Below are positions 8,638 to 18,520 of a stretch of 53,789 bases of DNA, one piece after another. The stretch spans positions 65,086-118,874 of the forward strand of contig JAAVAC010000011.1 of NCBI GenBank assembly GCA_014804265.1. The letters are read 5' to 3'. Positions within the stretch are counted from its first letter, which is position 1. Each line of letters opens with the position of its first letter. The translations under genes and the position numbers were made by a program. The stretch is from Lachnospiraceae bacterium (GTDB lineage Bacteria; Bacillota; Clostridia; Lachnospirales; Lachnospiraceae). The notes below the pieces were generated by a model, which had not been told where the DNA came from, made no database searches, and was given only the letters and a program-made list of their open reading frames with translations.

Positions 8638-10374
8638 ATGGAGAAAGCAGAAGAAAAGAAAAATTTTTTCCACAACATAAAAACCCAATTGTTGGCAGTG
8701 ACTCTGGTTCCATTGGTCATTTTAGGAATCATCAGTATCCTGACAGCCAAACTCAATCTGGAGAATGGATTACAGGAAGAATGCATGAAACAGCTAAGGG
8801 CAATTTGCGTTGCGGTCAGGGCATCCTATAACGAGCTGAATGATGAGCCATATGCGCTCAATGATGCGGGGGATATGCTAAAAGGCGATTATAACATTAC
8901 CCAGAATGTGGATAGGGTTGATGCGTATACAGAAGGTATGGATGCGGTGGTCACCTTATTTTATGGAGATACCAGAAAGGCCACTTCTCTTATAGATGCT
9001 GCTTCGGGAGAAAGAATTACAGGAACCCAGGCATCTGCGGAAGTAGCGGATGCTGTCTTAAACGGACAGGAGTACTCTTCTACCGACCTTATCATTAATG
9101 GAGAAAATTATCATGCATATTATATCCCGCTGAAAAATCCGGATGGAACCGTGGCTGGAATGGTATTTGCGGGGGAATCCAACAAAAAGATAAATGCTTA
9201 TATTTCAGCTAAACGGAATAACATACTGCTGATTACAGCTATTGTATTGATATGTGCCATTGGATTTGCAGCATTTGTATCCGTCAGAATTTCAAAGGCG
9301 GTAGACGATACAAAAGAGGCTATCGACAACCTTTCTGACGGAAATCTGACATATAAGGTAACAGATAGTCTATTGAAAAGAAAAGATGAAATCGGTGATA
9401 TGGGACGAAGTGCAGAGAAATGCATTGAATCACTGCATACCATTGTAAGCGATATACAGGGATTTGCCAGCAGTGTCCGGAAGGCAGGCGATGAATTAGA
9501 ATCAACGGCTGTCCATACAAGCCAGAATGCAGATGAGATTTCTCTTGCGGTAGAAGATGTTTCCAAGGGAGCGGTATCTCAGGCGGAAGAGGTGGAAGCT
9601 GCCACGGTTCAAGTCAGCGATATGGGGCAGGCCATTGAAAATATCGTGTCAAGGATTGGGGATTTGAATGATACGTCCCAGAAAATAGAAACTGCCGGGA
9701 CAGAAGTAACCCAGATTATTCATGAACTAAGCGATAGTAATGATAAGACGGCAGAAGCCATAGAGTCAGTATCAAAGAATGTAATAGCCACAGATGAATC
9801 GGTAAAAAGAATTTCAGAGGCTGTGGAAATGATAACAAACATAGCCGGTCAGACCAGCCTGTTGTCCCTAAATGCTTCTATTGAAGCAGCAAGGGCAGGT
9901 GAGACAGGAAGAGGCTTTGCCGTTGTAGCTTCGGAGATTCAGAAGCTTTCGGAGGAATCAAATAAATCCGCACAATGCATTTCCAAAGTCATTGAAGGTC
10001 TGCGGGAGGATTCACGCAATTCCATGACAATGATGGAGGAAGTCAGAATCAGGCTTAAGGAACAGCAGGAAAAATTAGATTCCACCAAAAGTCAGTTTAA
10101 AGATGTCAATGCTGGAATCGTGTCCTCAAGAGAAGAAACAATGGAAATCAATGATCAGGCCAAGTCCTGTGATACTTCCAGAGAGGTGGTTGTAGATATT
10201 ATTCAGAACCTGTCAGCCATTTCTGAGGAAAATGCAGCTGCATCACAAGAGACAACCGCATCCATGCAGGAATTAAATGCAACGATCAGCCTGTTGGCAG
10301 AATCAGCAGGAGACCTGAAGGAAGTAGCGGAGTCTTTATCGGAATCTATGGAATTCTTTCAAATGCAGTCCTAA
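8638..10374 (+). CDS. Methyl-accepting chemotaxis protein
   Basis: Transmembrane chemoreceptor of 578 residues with the usual order: a short cytoplasmic N-terminus, a membrane segment at about 14-35, an extracellular single-Cache-like sensor to about 190, a second membrane segment at about 194-216, HAMP to about 265, and a long coiled-coil signalling domain. The hairpin tip that contacts CheA/CheW is at about 408-430 ([20 protein letters not shown]). There is no C-terminal CheR-docking pentapeptide. It is transcribed alone, with a good GGAGG site and a terminator directly after the stop. No che or fli genes are in the window, so it is one of several scattered receptors. The ligand is unknown; Cache receptors of gut Clostridia often sense small organic metabolites. 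Confidence 0.95.
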   Translation: MEKAEEKKNFFHNIKTQLLAVTLVPLVILGIISILTAKLNLENGLQEECMKQLRAICVAVRASYNELNDEPYALNDAGDMLKGDYNITQNVDRVDAYTEGMDAVVTLFYGDTRKATSLIDAASGERITGTQASAEVADAVLNGQEYSSTDLIINGENYHAYYIPLKNPDGTVAGMVFAGESNKKINAYISAKRNNILLITAIVLICAIGFAAFVSVRISKAVDDTKEAIDNLSDGNLTYKVTDSLLKRKDEIGDMGRSAEKCIESLHTIVSDIQGFASSVRKAGDELESTAVHTSQNADEISLAVEDVSKGAVSQAEEVEAATVQVSDMGQAIENIVSRIGDLNDTSQKIETAGTEVTQIIHELSDSNDKTAEAIESVSKNVIATDESVKRISEAVEMITNIAGQTSLLSLNASIEAARAGETGRGFAVVASEIQKLSEESNKSAQCISKVIEGLREDSRNSMTMMEEVRIRLKEQQEKLDSTKSQFKDVNAGIVSSREETMEINDQAKSCDTSREVVVDIIQNLSAISEENAAASQETTASMQELNATISLLAESAGDLKEVAESLSESMEFFQMQS

Positions 10375-10382
10375 AAATAAGG

Positions 10383-10416
10383 AAAACCTCTCAAGATGTT
10401 TGTCTGGAGAGGTTTT
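10383..10416 (+). terminator. Terminator of the chemoreceptor gene
   Basis: A 10-bp stem (10383-10392 with 10407-10416), 14-base loop and T-rich 3' side, directly after the stop codon. Confidence 0.8.
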
Positions 10417-10505
10417 TCTTTCGTTGCGTTCTTTTTAGAAAAGTGTTAGAATCGTTTTTACTGGAAACTTGAGAATTTGACCAGGAAGGAATATAGGAGC
10501 CAAAT

Positions 10506-11813
10506 ATGGAAAGAAGACCGAAAAATGAGAATGAGTTGATTCAGGAGGGGCTGGAACGATTTTTAGAGCAGGAATTGAAGGGAATCTCTTCTAATGAAGA
10601 ACAGGGAGCATCCGTTCTGCCGGATTCCCAAAATGTATCCAGAAAACCGGACAGAGGTACGATTCAGATGATTGATTTGGACAGACCGGCAGGGCGACGT
10701 AGGGGACAGCAGGGTTTTACAGCAGAAGACCGAAATGGACTGGATTTGGATTTTGAAGAGCAGGTTCCTGAAAAAAACAGAAATGTGCCAAGAAATCTTA
10801 ATGGTGGAAAAAGTACAAAAGCAGCACGACCGAAACCCGGCAATAGGAATACGGAGAAGAAAACAAAGAACAAGAAAGCCTCCGGCTGGAAAAAGCTGTT
10901 GATTGTTCTTGCGGTATTGTTCGTTATTATCATGGGGGGTCTGTATGCTCTTGTTGGGAGCATATACGATAAGATGGAATATGAGGAAGTGAAAAATTAT
11001 TCCTCAGAGCCCATGAAGGAAAAGGGAGTAATCAATATTTTGTTAATCGGAAATGATTCCAGGGAAAATGGAGAGGATGGACGTTCTGATGCCATGATTC
11101 TGATATCGATCAGCGATAAGACCAAGACCATTACCATGACATCTCTGCTCCGTGATATGTATGTGGACATTCCCGGACATGATGGAAACAGGCTGAATGC
11201 CGCCTATTCTTATGGGGGACCGGAGCTTTTAATGGAAACGATCGAGCAAAATTTTGACATTGAAGTACACCGGTATGCCCTTGTTAATTTCCAGGCATTT
11301 GCCAATCTGGTAGATGCAGTGGGAGGGGTAGACCTGGAGCTGACCAATGGGGAAGTAAATTATGTCAATGGTTATTTGGTGGAATACAATATGCTGGAAG
11401 GAAGGCCGGAGGGAACGGATTATCTGGATACCTCTTTAAGTGGAATGATTCATTTAAATGGTCCTCAGGCACTTGCCTATACAAGGAACCGCTATATTGG
11501 AACCGATTTCGGCAGAACGGAACGGCAGCGGAAGGTTCTTGCGGCAGTCATGAAAAAAATGCCCGGAACGCTGGCTGTAAACTCCGGTGAATTGATTGAT
11601 GGATTATTTCCAAATCTTACTACGAATCTGACAAAAAATGAATGCTTTCGTTTAAGCCTGGATGGAAGCAAGTTTCTGACCTATGAATTGGTACAGCAGG
11701 CGATTCCGGCAGAAGGAACCTATTCCAATGCTACTATTCGGAGCATGGCAGTGCTGGAAGTGGATTTTGAAGCCAATAAGAAGATTTTGCAGGAAAGCAT
11801 TTATGGGAAATAG
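10506..11813 (+). CDS. LytR-CpsA-Psr (LCP) family cell-wall polymer ligase
   Basis: LCP enzymes transfer undecaprenyl-linked anionic polymers (teichoic acids or capsule) to peptidoglycan on the outer face of the membrane. The 435-residue protein has a long charged cytoplasmic N-terminus (about 1-120, basic and rich in Arg/Lys/Asn before the membrane), one membrane helix at about 124-150, and the LCP domain: INILLIGNDSRENG, SDAMILISI, TSLLRDMYVDIPG, and GPQALAYTRNRYIGTDFGR, which carries the conserved arginines. It is preceded by its own ribosome site (GGAAGGAATATAGGAG) and has no polymer-synthesis genes nearby. The cytoplasmic extension is longer than in the Bacillus Tag proteins and may be a site of regulation. 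The family is secure; which polymer it handles is not. Confidence 0.93.
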   Translation: MERRPKNENELIQEGLERFLEQELKGISSNEEQGASVLPDSQNVSRKPDRGTIQMIDLDRPAGRRRGQQGFTAEDRNGLDLDFEEQVPEKNRNVPRNLNGGKSTKAARPKPGNRNTEKKTKNKKASGWKKLLIVLAVLFVIIMGGLYALVGSIYDKMEYEEVKNYSSEPMKEKGVINILLIGNDSRENGEDGRSDAMILISISDKTKTITMTSLLRDMYVDIPGHDGNRLNAAYSYGGPELLMETIEQNFDIEVHRYALVNFQAFANLVDAVGGVDLELTNGEVNYVNGYLVEYNMLEGRPEGTDYLDTSLSGMIHLNGPQALAYTRNRYIGTDFGRTERQRKVLAAVMKKMPGTLAVNSGELIDGLFPNLTTNLTKNECFRLSLDGSKFLTYELVQQAIPAEGTYSNATIRSMAVLEVDFEANKKILQESIYGK

Positions 11814-11856
11814 ATGCCCAAAATTTGAAAATTGTGTGTCTATGAAAGATTACTAA

Positions 11857-11885
11857 TTACAATTAGAGGGTATCTGTGTTATACT
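11857..11885 (+). promoter_or_regulatory. Promoter of the PrsA-like gene
   Basis: TTACAA (11857-11862), 17 bases, TATACT (11880-11885). It lies in the gap after the LCP gene, so the foldase gene can be expressed independently. Confidence 0.55.
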
Positions 11886-11978
11886 AGTCCTAATTGCATG
11901 ATTACGGAGCATTCCGGAAATAGCAATTTGCGGTGGAAGTTATCTGGATCAGCCGCAATATGAAGGAGGAACAATAAA

Positions 11979-13292
11979 GTGTCGAAAGAAAAAGAAGTAA
12001 AAAAAGAGTCGGAAAAAGTTATGACCAAATACGAAAAAAAGCAGGCTGCCAGAATTGCCCAGCAGAAAAAGGATGAAAAGGCGGCTAAGCTTACAAAGCT
12101 GGTAGTAACCCTTGTTTGTGTCTGTATCGTGGCAGCCATAGCATTTTCCATAGGCAGTGCGGTCATCAGGCGTCAACAGGCCATTAATGGTGTCTATGTA
12201 AAGATAGGAGACCATGAAGTAACAAAAGTAGAATATGATTTTTGTTACAATACAGTAGTAAATAATTACCTGAATATGTATTCTTCTTTTCTTCCTTACA
12301 TGGGACTGGATACATCCAAGGACTTTGCAGATCAGCAATATGATGACAGCAAAAGCTGGAAGGATGCTTTTGATGAAATGACAGTAGAGCAGTTAAAGCA
12401 GGTAAAGGCATTAGTGGATGACAGTAAGACACAGAACTTTACCTATGACACCGCAGAGGATTATAAGGCATTTCAGGATAGTCTGGAAACAGCCGCATCA
12501 GAGGCGAACATGAACATCAAGGAATACTATAAGCAATATTATGGCGAATATGCAACAGAAGCAAGGATCGAGCCTTTTGAAAAGGAAAGCCTGTTAGCAG
12601 CAGCTTACTTTGAAGAGCTGCTTGAAAAGAACAAGCCATCTGATGAAGAAATCAATTCTTATTATGAAGAAAATAAAGATGATTATGATATCGTAGATTA
12701 TAGAAGCTTTACCTTCTCCGCATCTGCAGGAGAAGATGCAGGCGAGGAAGAAATAGCAGCAGCTATGGAAGTTGTAAGGCAAAGCGCAGAAGATATGCAG
12801 ACAAGAAGAGCAGCAGGAGAAGACTTTGAAGCCCTTTGCGTGCAGTTTGCAACGGAAGAAAATAAAGCAGCCTATGAAAATGAGGAATCCGAACAGAGCC
12901 TTACCACAGGCGCAAGAAAATCATCCGTTTCATATGCTTATTCGGACTGGCTTTTTGATGCAGAAAGGAAAGAAGGGGATTTAACAGTTGTTCCGGATGA
13001 GACAAACAACCAGTATCACGTAGTTGAGTTTATTTCCAGAAGCAAGGATGAAACTGCAAACACCTCCATATCTGATACCTTGTCACAGAACAAGGCCGGC
13101 GAATATGTGGATCAGCTCTTGGATGCTTATGATATAACAGATGTGGCCGGTAAGCTGAAATATCTGACGATTCCAGAGGAGACAGTAAGTGATAATGGGA
13201 TAGAAGAAGGTGTGGACGAGATAGAAGAGTTGGAAGAATCAGACTCCGACGAGGAAGTTGAAGGAGCAGACGGCGATAGCTTCACAGAGTAA
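11979..13292 (+). CDS. PrsA/SurA-like membrane-anchored peptidyl-prolyl isomerase (foldase)
   Basis: Extracytoplasmic folding factor, 437 residues. The GTG start follows a perfect AAGGAGGA site. A charged N-terminus precedes a membrane anchor at about 45-68, with no lipobox, so this is a signal-anchor rather than the lipoprotein form of Bacillus PrsA. Next come a SurA_N-like helical region (about 80-225) and a degenerate parvulin domain (about 230-355) with the pattern DYRSFTFSA...FEALCVQFA...WLFDAERKEGDL...YHVVEFISR. The C-terminal 40 residues are very acidic. It probably helps exported proteins fold; the large secreted protein encoded next is a natural client, though that link is inferred from position only. 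Isomerase activity is uncertain because parvulin active-site residues are poorly conserved. Confidence 0.82.
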   Translation: MSKEKEVKKESEKVMTKYEKKQAARIAQQKKDEKAAKLTKLVVTLVCVCIVAAIAFSIGSAVIRRQQAINGVYVKIGDHEVTKVEYDFCYNTVVNNYLNMYSSFLPYMGLDTSKDFADQQYDDSKSWKDAFDEMTVEQLKQVKALVDDSKTQNFTYDTAEDYKAFQDSLETAASEANMNIKEYYKQYYGEYATEARIEPFEKESLLAAAYFEELLEKNKPSDEEINSYYEENKDDYDIVDYRSFTFSASAGEDAGEEEIAAAMEVVRQSAEDMQTRRAAGEDFEALCVQFATEENKAAYENEESEQSLTTGARKSSVSYAYSDWLFDAERKEGDLTVVPDETNNQYHVVEFISRSKDETANTSISDTLSQNKAGEYVDQLLDAYDITDVAGKLKYLTIPEETVSDNGIEEGVDEIEELEESDSDEEVEGADGDSFTE

Positions 13293-13330
13293 CGAAGAAT
13301 ATTAGAAAAGTTAATAGTTTTGACATCTGG

Positions 13331-13400
13331 CAGGAGCAGTCATATCATGTGGAAGTCTTAAGGAGTTTCTCTAAAGCTTTCAGGGATGTGATTGCTCCTG
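13331..13400 (+). terminator. Long hairpin after the foldase gene
   Basis: CAGGAGCA (13331-13338) pairs with TGCTCCTG (13393-13400), extended by TCATATCAT/ATGTGAT and an inner CTTAAGGAG/CTCTAAAG stem. It may terminate the foldase transcript. A TTGACA-N17-TATCAT pattern (13320-13348) overlaps it, so a promoter-proximal leader structure is the alternative. Confidence 0.4.
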
Positions 13401-13516
13401 TGTTCTTTGTTCAAAACTTTCTGCTAAACATTTCTCTCTAAAAACATATCTTAAGCTGTAAAGCAATAAAATGACTGCAATCCAACATAATCTTTAGAAA
13501 TTTTTACAAATGATAG

Positions 13517-13545
13517 TTGACGGAAATAATCAATAGAGTTAAAAT
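13517..13545 (+). promoter_or_regulatory. Promoter of the VWA/calcium-repeat protein
   Basis: TTGACG (13517-13522), 17 bases, TAAAAT (13540-13545), giving a leader of about 115 bases before the AAGGAGG site and ATG at 13668. Confidence 0.6.
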
Positions 13546-13667
13546 GATTACAATATGTAATGCAATGTAAGATTATGGTTTACATATACAAGTCGGTAAA
13601 GAAAACTTCTTACTATTGCATAGAGCTAAGAATGACAAAACCACGCACACAGATGAAGGAGGTAACT

Positions 13668-16600
13668 ATGAGGATTCCTAAAAGAAGCATATCCATTATT
13701 TTAACGTTAGTCCTGACCATTATCAGTATCTGCGCAAACATTCCTTTGCATGTAAAAGCAAACCCAGAAAACGTAACCATCTATTTTGTGGATTCCACTG
13801 AAGAAGAGTGGCTTGCAAATGATTCCGCAGTCATGGAGCTTGTGGACAATACAAGCGGGCACGATTCCTATACAATGACTACAAACGATAATAAAATATG
13901 GAGCGTAGAGGTTCCGGCATCGGCTTATAACATTACCTTTAACCGTTATGATCAAGAAAAATCCCTGTTATGGAATTCCTGGAGCGCAGGAGGCAGGGAC
14001 GGAAATGTCACCTATCGGGCAGAAAGTGCGTCACATGGAAGGTGGACGGGGGAAGAACCGGACATAGAAGGATTTCAGGCAGGAGATATTGTATATCTGG
14101 ATCTTACAGAGTTTACAGACTGGCTGAACAATGCCGCAGTGCTTTATGTCAATTTTACAGACGCAACCAAGAATGAAAATGGCGGAAATGATGTTATCAT
14201 AGCAAATGCGGACAGATCATGTTATAATCCGGTAACGGGTCTGAAAGAAACAGAGGACAATATTTATTCCTATGAAATTACGGAAGAGGACGCAAAAGCG
14301 GCTGTGCTGCGGTTTTGGAGAGGCAACGGAGATACCCTTTGGAACTGTTCGCCAAAGCTTACCTATGAGGAATATAAAAAAGGGAATAACTGTGTAAAAG
14401 TCACCGGATGGTCAGAATCCGGAAGTCTGACTGTATTTGAAAAGAATGAGGAAGACGAACTGGAAAAACTCTTAAAGGAGCTTGCAAAGGACAGCGACCA
14501 TGACGGGGCGCCGGATTTTTATGAAACAGAGTTTTTAAATACGGATCCATACAATCCGGACAGTGACGGAAACGGAGTCTGTGACGGGGATGAGGATTTT
14601 GATAAGGATGGACTGACCAATGCCTATGAGATTGAAAATTCCTTAAATCCCATGTCTGCCGATACGGATATAGACGGACTTTCCGATTATGATGAGCTCC
14701 AGACTTACCACACCGATGCCTCCATGCAGGATACGGATGGGGATGGCGCAACGGACGGTTGGGAAGTGGAAAACGGCTATGACCCTTGTGTTTATAATAA
14801 TTCCTTTACAGCGTCACTCATAGATGATGAGGACATGGAGGGCAATCTGGAAGCGGTTATGGTGGAAATATCCGGTGCAGACGGCATGGGAGCGGAAACA
14901 CTGGATATGGAACGGGTGGAAAATGCGCTTTTGAATGAGGAGGTTCCGGGCTATATTGGGAGCTGCTATGAATTTACGTCAGGCGGAACTTTTGAATCCG
15001 CAAAGATATCCTTTGCCGTGAAAGAGGAATTGATGGGGACGGAGGGCTTTGAACCGGCCATTTATTACTTTGATGAAGAGACCCAGCTTTTGGAAGAGGT
15101 AGAGGGCCAAAAGACGGAAGGGAATGTGGTTTCCGCAGAGCTGTCCCATTTTTCCAAATATATCCTTTTAAACAAGACGGAATATAAAAAGGTGTGGAAT
15201 TACCAGCTTCTATATATAGAAGATGGGCAGACTACTTATGAAGGAATGGATATCGTGTTTGTAATAGATTCATCCGGAAGCATGTCCACAAACGACCGGG
15301 GCGGCGTCCGCAAAAGGGTTACCAATGAGTTCATCCAAAAACTGACGGAAAAAGACAGAGCAGCCGTAATACAGTTTGCTACAAGCGCAGCACTGCTTTC
15401 TCCCTTTACTGCAGATAAAAAAACCTTGCAAGCTGCAGTCAATAGGATTGGAAACTCCGGAGGAACAAGCTTGTCCAGTGGGATATCGATGGCAATCAAT
15501 CAGTTTCCAACATCCCAGGATGCTGAGCAGGAAGGGATGAAATGTATCATCATGCTGACGGACGGAGACGGGAGCTATAACAGCAGCCTGACCCAAACGG
15601 CAGCAGCCAGAGGCATCGTGATTTATACGGTAGGACTGGGAAGTTCTGTTTCAAGCAGCCTTCTGACTTCAATAGCAATCGGAACCGGCGGGAGCTATTA
15701 CCATGCAAATAATGTGAGTCAACTGTATGGAATATTTGACAGCATTGCTGACCAGTCCGATTTGGGTAAAGATACGGACGGGGACGGCCTGAATGATTAC
15801 TATGAGAAAGAGATTTGTTCCGGTAATTTGAGATTAGGAACAGGGGTAAGGCTGACAGGACTGAATTATCAAAATCCGGATACGGACAATGACGGGTTGA
15901 AGGACGGAGCGGAAATAAAGGTGACGAAAAATGGAAACAGGATTACTGTTCGTATGATTTCTAATCCTACTAAGGCAGATACGGATGGGGACGGCTATCC
16001 GGATTCTACGGATGAATATCCGTTATATCCTAATTCCTATAAATATTTGGGGGATGAGAAGTATTTTCAACATCTGAACAAAGAATTGATTTCTGTCAAA
16101 AATGAGAGTTGGAAATATGGTTTTTCTGCGACATCCTTTATTGCAGGTCATGCAGTTAAAATCATGATAAGGGATTACTACAGGTACAAGGATCCAGACA
16201 GCATTCCGGATTCCTACTGGGATAAGTATTGTAATCAATTTAACTCATATGTTAGGAGTTATGGCGATGTTTATCAGGAACTGCATTACTTTAGGAACAA
16301 TCTTAACAGGGCGCCCTCTTCGTTGGATGAGATGATTAGCACCATAAATTCTGCATCTGGTTCCACATGGCGACTGCTTTCAGTGTGGGCTTCGCTGTAC
16401 CATATGTATGGAGAAAATGGGGAATACAATTTGAAGTTCGTGTCAAGCGATGGAAAGTATGAGGGTGTATATAACAAAAATGGAACGGAACTGACGGAGG
16501 TTAATGACCCGGTTAATATGGGGACTTATAATTATGCAGACCCAAGTGATGGCCTTGAACATACTTATTTTGATGTAATAACGTATTCTAGATGGGGAAA

Positions 16601-16730
16601 TACCAGAGATTCTGTAGAGGATTGTAAAAAAGCATCTGCTGCAACAGAACTTGCAATTACAATATTTAAATTCAATCAAAACAACGCTGCAAAATCCTAT
16701 CGAAGTCAAATAGAAAATAGAATTCAGTAA
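13668..16730 (+). CDS. Secreted VWA / TSP3-repeat protein with exchangeable C-terminal module (candidate polymorphic toxin)
   Basis: Sec-exported protein of 1020 residues; ATG 13668 is chosen because AAGGAGG lies just before it and a signal peptide (about 6-31) follows. Order: two carbohydrate-binding-like beta domains (about 32-265); a first cluster of Asp-rich calcium/TSP3-like repeats (about 275-378, e.g. DTDGDGATDGWE); a linker domain; a von Willebrand A domain (about 527-695) with intact MIDAS D534-x-S536-x-S538 and ITYS-free LTDGDG; a second calcium-repeat cluster (about 700-785); and a C-terminal module (about 786-1020) with YNLKFVSSDGKYEGVY, GTYNYADPS and WGNTRDS. There is no sorting signal or membrane anchor. 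The module is repeated downstream as orphan cassettes alternating with small membrane protein genes, the arrangement of polymorphic toxins. Toxin activity is inferred; I do not recognise the C-terminal family. Confidence 0.75.
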   Translation: MRIPKRSISIILTLVLTIISICANIPLHVKANPENVTIYFVDSTEEEWLANDSAVMELVDNTSGHDSYTMTTNDNKIWSVEVPASAYNITFNRYDQEKSLLWNSWSAGGRDGNVTYRAESASHGRWTGEEPDIEGFQAGDIVYLDLTEFTDWLNNAAVLYVNFTDATKNENGGNDVIIANADRSCYNPVTGLKETEDNIYSYEITEEDAKAAVLRFWRGNGDTLWNCSPKLTYEEYKKGNNCVKVTGWSESGSLTVFEKNEEDELEKLLKELAKDSDHDGAPDFYETEFLNTDPYNPDSDGNGVCDGDEDFDKDGLTNAYEIENSLNPMSADTDIDGLSDYDELQTYHTDASMQDTDGDGATDGWEVENGYDPCVYNNSFTASLIDDEDMEGNLEAVMVEISGADGMGAETLDMERVENALLNEEVPGYIGSCYEFTSGGTFESAKISFAVKEELMGTEGFEPAIYYFDEETQLLEEVEGQKTEGNVVSAELSHFSKYILLNKTEYKKVWNYQLLYIEDGQTTYEGMDIVFVIDSSGSMSTNDRGGVRKRVTNEFIQKLTEKDRAAVIQFATSAALLSPFTADKKTLQAAVNRIGNSGGTSLSSGISMAINQFPTSQDAEQEGMKCIIMLTDGDGSYNSSLTQTAAARGIVIYTVGLGSSVSSSLLTSIAIGTGGSYYHANNVSQLYGIFDSIADQSDLGKDTDGDGLNDYYEKEICSGNLRLGTGVRLTGLNYQNPDTDNDGLKDGAEIKVTKNGNRITVRMISNPTKADTDGDGYPDSTDEYPLYPNSYKYLGDEKYFQHLNKELISVKNESWKYGFSATSFIAGHAVKIMIRDYYRYKDPDSIPDSYWDKYCNQFNSYVRSYGDVYQELHYFRNNLNRAPSSLDEMISTINSASGSTWRLLSVWASLYHMYGENGEYNLKFVSSDGKYEGVYNKNGTELTEVNDPVNMGTYNYADPSDGLEHTYFDVITYSRWGNTRDSVEDCKKASAATELAITIFKFNQNNAAKSYRSQIENRIQ

Positions 16731-16799
16731 AATTTATACATATCATAGAATACTATATGGGATGTTAAAATTTTGGATTATCATAGGAGGGATGTTCAA

Positions 16800-17153
16800 A
16801 TGAAAAGGCATAAAGTATTCGGTGCGTTATTGATTTGCAATTTAGTGATAGTATTACCTTCCTTTTCTGCGGGGGTACTATTATTGTTTTCTGTTTTGCT
16901 GGGCATTAACCTATTGACATCTACGATTATGTTTCCTGGATGGTGGGAAACTATAAATCTCATTTATGGGACTGTTTTTTCAATACCAGCCATAATCATC
17001 ATTTGTTTCAGCACTCTTTTTATAATAATAAAAGATTATAAACAGAAGAATTTAACAAAGAAAAATCTGGTTATGCTTTTAATTTCCTGCCTATTAACTG
17101 TTGCGGCACTCTTATGCAGTTTTGGTACTGGAATGATTTTTCTATCCGCATAA
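16800..17153 (+). CDS. Small membrane protein, candidate immunity protein 1
   Basis: 117 residues; the start is the ATG at 16800 because AGGAGGGA lies just before it. Three or four hydrophobic helices are visible: LLICNLVIVLPSF at the N-terminus, a central YGTVFSIPAIIIICFSTLF, a short charged loop (KDYKQKNLTKKN) and a final helix. The pattern (I/C)CNL..L.PS, then (Y)G..(F/I)SIPA.(I)II, then a lysine-rich loop, then LL....L(A/S)S, is shared with four more genes downstream, so this is a tandem paralogous family. It lies 69 bases after the VWA protein and is probably cotranscribed with it. I recognise no named family; the immunity role is inferred from its position after the C-terminal module. 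Confidence 0.7.
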   Translation: MKRHKVFGALLICNLVIVLPSFSAGVLLLFSVLLGINLLTSTIMFPGWWETINLIYGTVFSIPAIIIICFSTLFIIIKDYKQKNLTKKNLVMLLISCLLTVAALLCSFGTGMIFLSA

Positions 17154-17290
17154 ATTTGTATACAACTATGTTGCTCCAAGCAGTTTTCTTATACATATTT
17201 ATTTTAATGTGCTTTCATATGGGTTTCAGATAGAAAGCAAAAACCAATGATATCATATACCATATGGGGCTTTGATGGTATTTGATGGAA

Positions 17291-17628
17291 TATCGTTGTA
17301 CCATATGTATGGAGAAAATGGGGAATACAATTTGAAGTTCGTATCAAGCGATGGAAAGTATGAGGGTGTGTATGATAAAAACGGGACGGAGTTGACGGAG
17401 GTTAATGACCCGGTTGATATGGGGACTTATAATTATGCAGACCCAAGTGTTTGTTTTGGTGTTGTACATGGTTATTTTGATGTAATAACATATTATAGTT
17501 GGGGAAATACAAGAGCATCCATGGAAAAATGTAAAGAAGCAATAAAATCCGAGGATAATAGTAAAAAATATAATGAAAATGCTGATGCAAAAGCTTATAG
17601 GATTCAAATAGAAAGCAGGATTCAATAA
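17291..17628 (+). pseudogene. Orphan C-terminal cassette 2 of the VWA protein
   Basis: An open frame of about 112 codons that starts within homology to the VWA protein (SLYHMYGENGEYNL) and ends in IESRIQ, matching its C-terminus IENRIQ. Positions 17291-17446 are almost identical in DNA to 16401-16556; after that the two diverge (SDGLEHT versus SVCFGVVHG), although WGNTR is kept. There is no signal peptide, upstream domain or convincing ribosome site, so it is unlikely to be translated on its own and looks like a silent replacement tip that could recombine into the full gene through the shared segment. It is followed by candidate immunity gene 2. Confidence 0.72.
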
Positions 17629-17653
17629 TACTATATATAGAATGAGGATTTCA

Positions 17654-17992
17654 ATGAAAAAGAAAACATTTCAAATACTATTATGCGGTAATCTATTGAT
17701 ATTATTTCCTTCTATATTGGATGAGTTGGTACGGTACAATATTATAAATTATAAGTATGCCTGGTCTATTATGTCACCTAACTGGTTTGTTATAAATGCT
17801 ATATATGGATTACTTTTTTCCATACCTGCTATGATACTTATAAGCATTAGTACTTTGATTGTAATAGAAAAAGAACATAAAAAAGGAAATATCATCAAGC
17901 AAAATTTATTTATATGGCTGACCCTTTGGCTATTAAACGCAATCGCAATTTTATCCAGCTTTGACATAGCAATGTTGATAGCAAGGCAATAA
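17654..17992 (+). CDS. Small membrane protein, candidate immunity protein 2
   Basis: 112 residues from ATG 17654; TGAGGA precedes this ATG, while an upstream in-frame ATG at 17642 has no site. Hydrophobic helices: FQILLCGNLLILFPSI, the central YGLLFSIPAMILISISTLIV, a charged loop (EKEHKKGNIIKQN) and LWLLNAIAILSSF. Closest relative in the window is candidate immunity protein 4 (shared MKKK.FQ.LLCGNLLILFPSI and LNAIAILSSFD). It directly follows orphan cassette 2, so by position it would be the cognate protector of that variant. Function is inferred. Confidence 0.7.
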   Translation: MKKKTFQILLCGNLLILFPSILDELVRYNIINYKYAWSIMSPNWFVINAIYGLLFSIPAMILISISTLIVIEKEHKKGNIIKQNLFIWLTLWLLNAIAILSSFDIAMLIARQ

Positions 17993-18002
17993 ATTTTTAT
18001 GT

Positions 18003-18036
18003 AAGGAAATGTCTGCCATGAGACAGACATCTCCTT
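18003..18036 (+). terminator. Hairpin after candidate immunity gene 2
   Basis: ATGTCTG (18009-18015) pairs with CAGACAT (18024-18030), extended by an AAGGA/TCCTT clamp. There is no T-tract. A related hairpin (about 19414-19449) follows candidate immunity gene 4, and both are preceded by the shared AAGGCAATAAATTTTTATGTAA, so the hairpin is part of the duplicated unit. Confidence 0.5.
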
Positions 18037-18078
18037 ATAAACATATCAGTAAATAGAATGGTTTAGCTGATTGTGACA

Positions 18079-18467
18079 GGGATAGGTACTGTAACCAATT
18101 CAATTTTTATGTCAGGGGATACGGCAGTGTTTATAAGGGGACTGCATTACTTTAAAATAATCTGAACAAGGCCTCTTCTTCGTTGGAAGGGATGATCAGC
18201 ACTATCAATTCTGCATTTGGTTCCACATGGCGACTGCTTTCAGTGAGGACTTATAATTATGCAGACCCAAGTAATACTCTTGAACATACCATTTTTGATG
18301 TAAAACCATATGATTATAGACTAGGTGGATGGGGAAATACGAGAGATTCTGTAGAGGGATGTAAAAAGGCATGTGATGCAGCAACCGATGGCACTGCAAA
18401 AGATAAATTTAAGTACAATAATGAAGCAGTTGCTTATCGAAATCAAATAGAAGTCATAATTCAATAA
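18079..18467 (+). pseudogene. Decayed C-terminal cassette 3 of the VWA protein
   Basis: Homologous to 16216-16730 of the VWA gene but broken. Near 18140 an extra base (AAGGGGACTG against CAGGAACTG) shifts the frame to a TAA. Further on, the segment corresponding to about 16387-16520 (the NLKFVSSDG part) is cleanly missing, joining WRLLSV directly to TYNYADPS. From about 18183 the frame is open to a C-terminus ending IEVIIQ and keeps the WGNTRDSVEGCKKA motif. It has no start site and is probably a relic of a third tip variant, followed by candidate immunity gene 3. Confidence 0.72.
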
Positions 18468-18520
18468 TTCGTATATTTCATAAAATACAAATAACATTAT
18501 GTTTATGTGTGGAGATAATA

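Noticed and set aside
14401-14751. Minus-strand open frame of 116 codons inside the VWA gene
   Set aside because: His/Arg/Pro-rich antisense of the Asp-rich calcium repeats.
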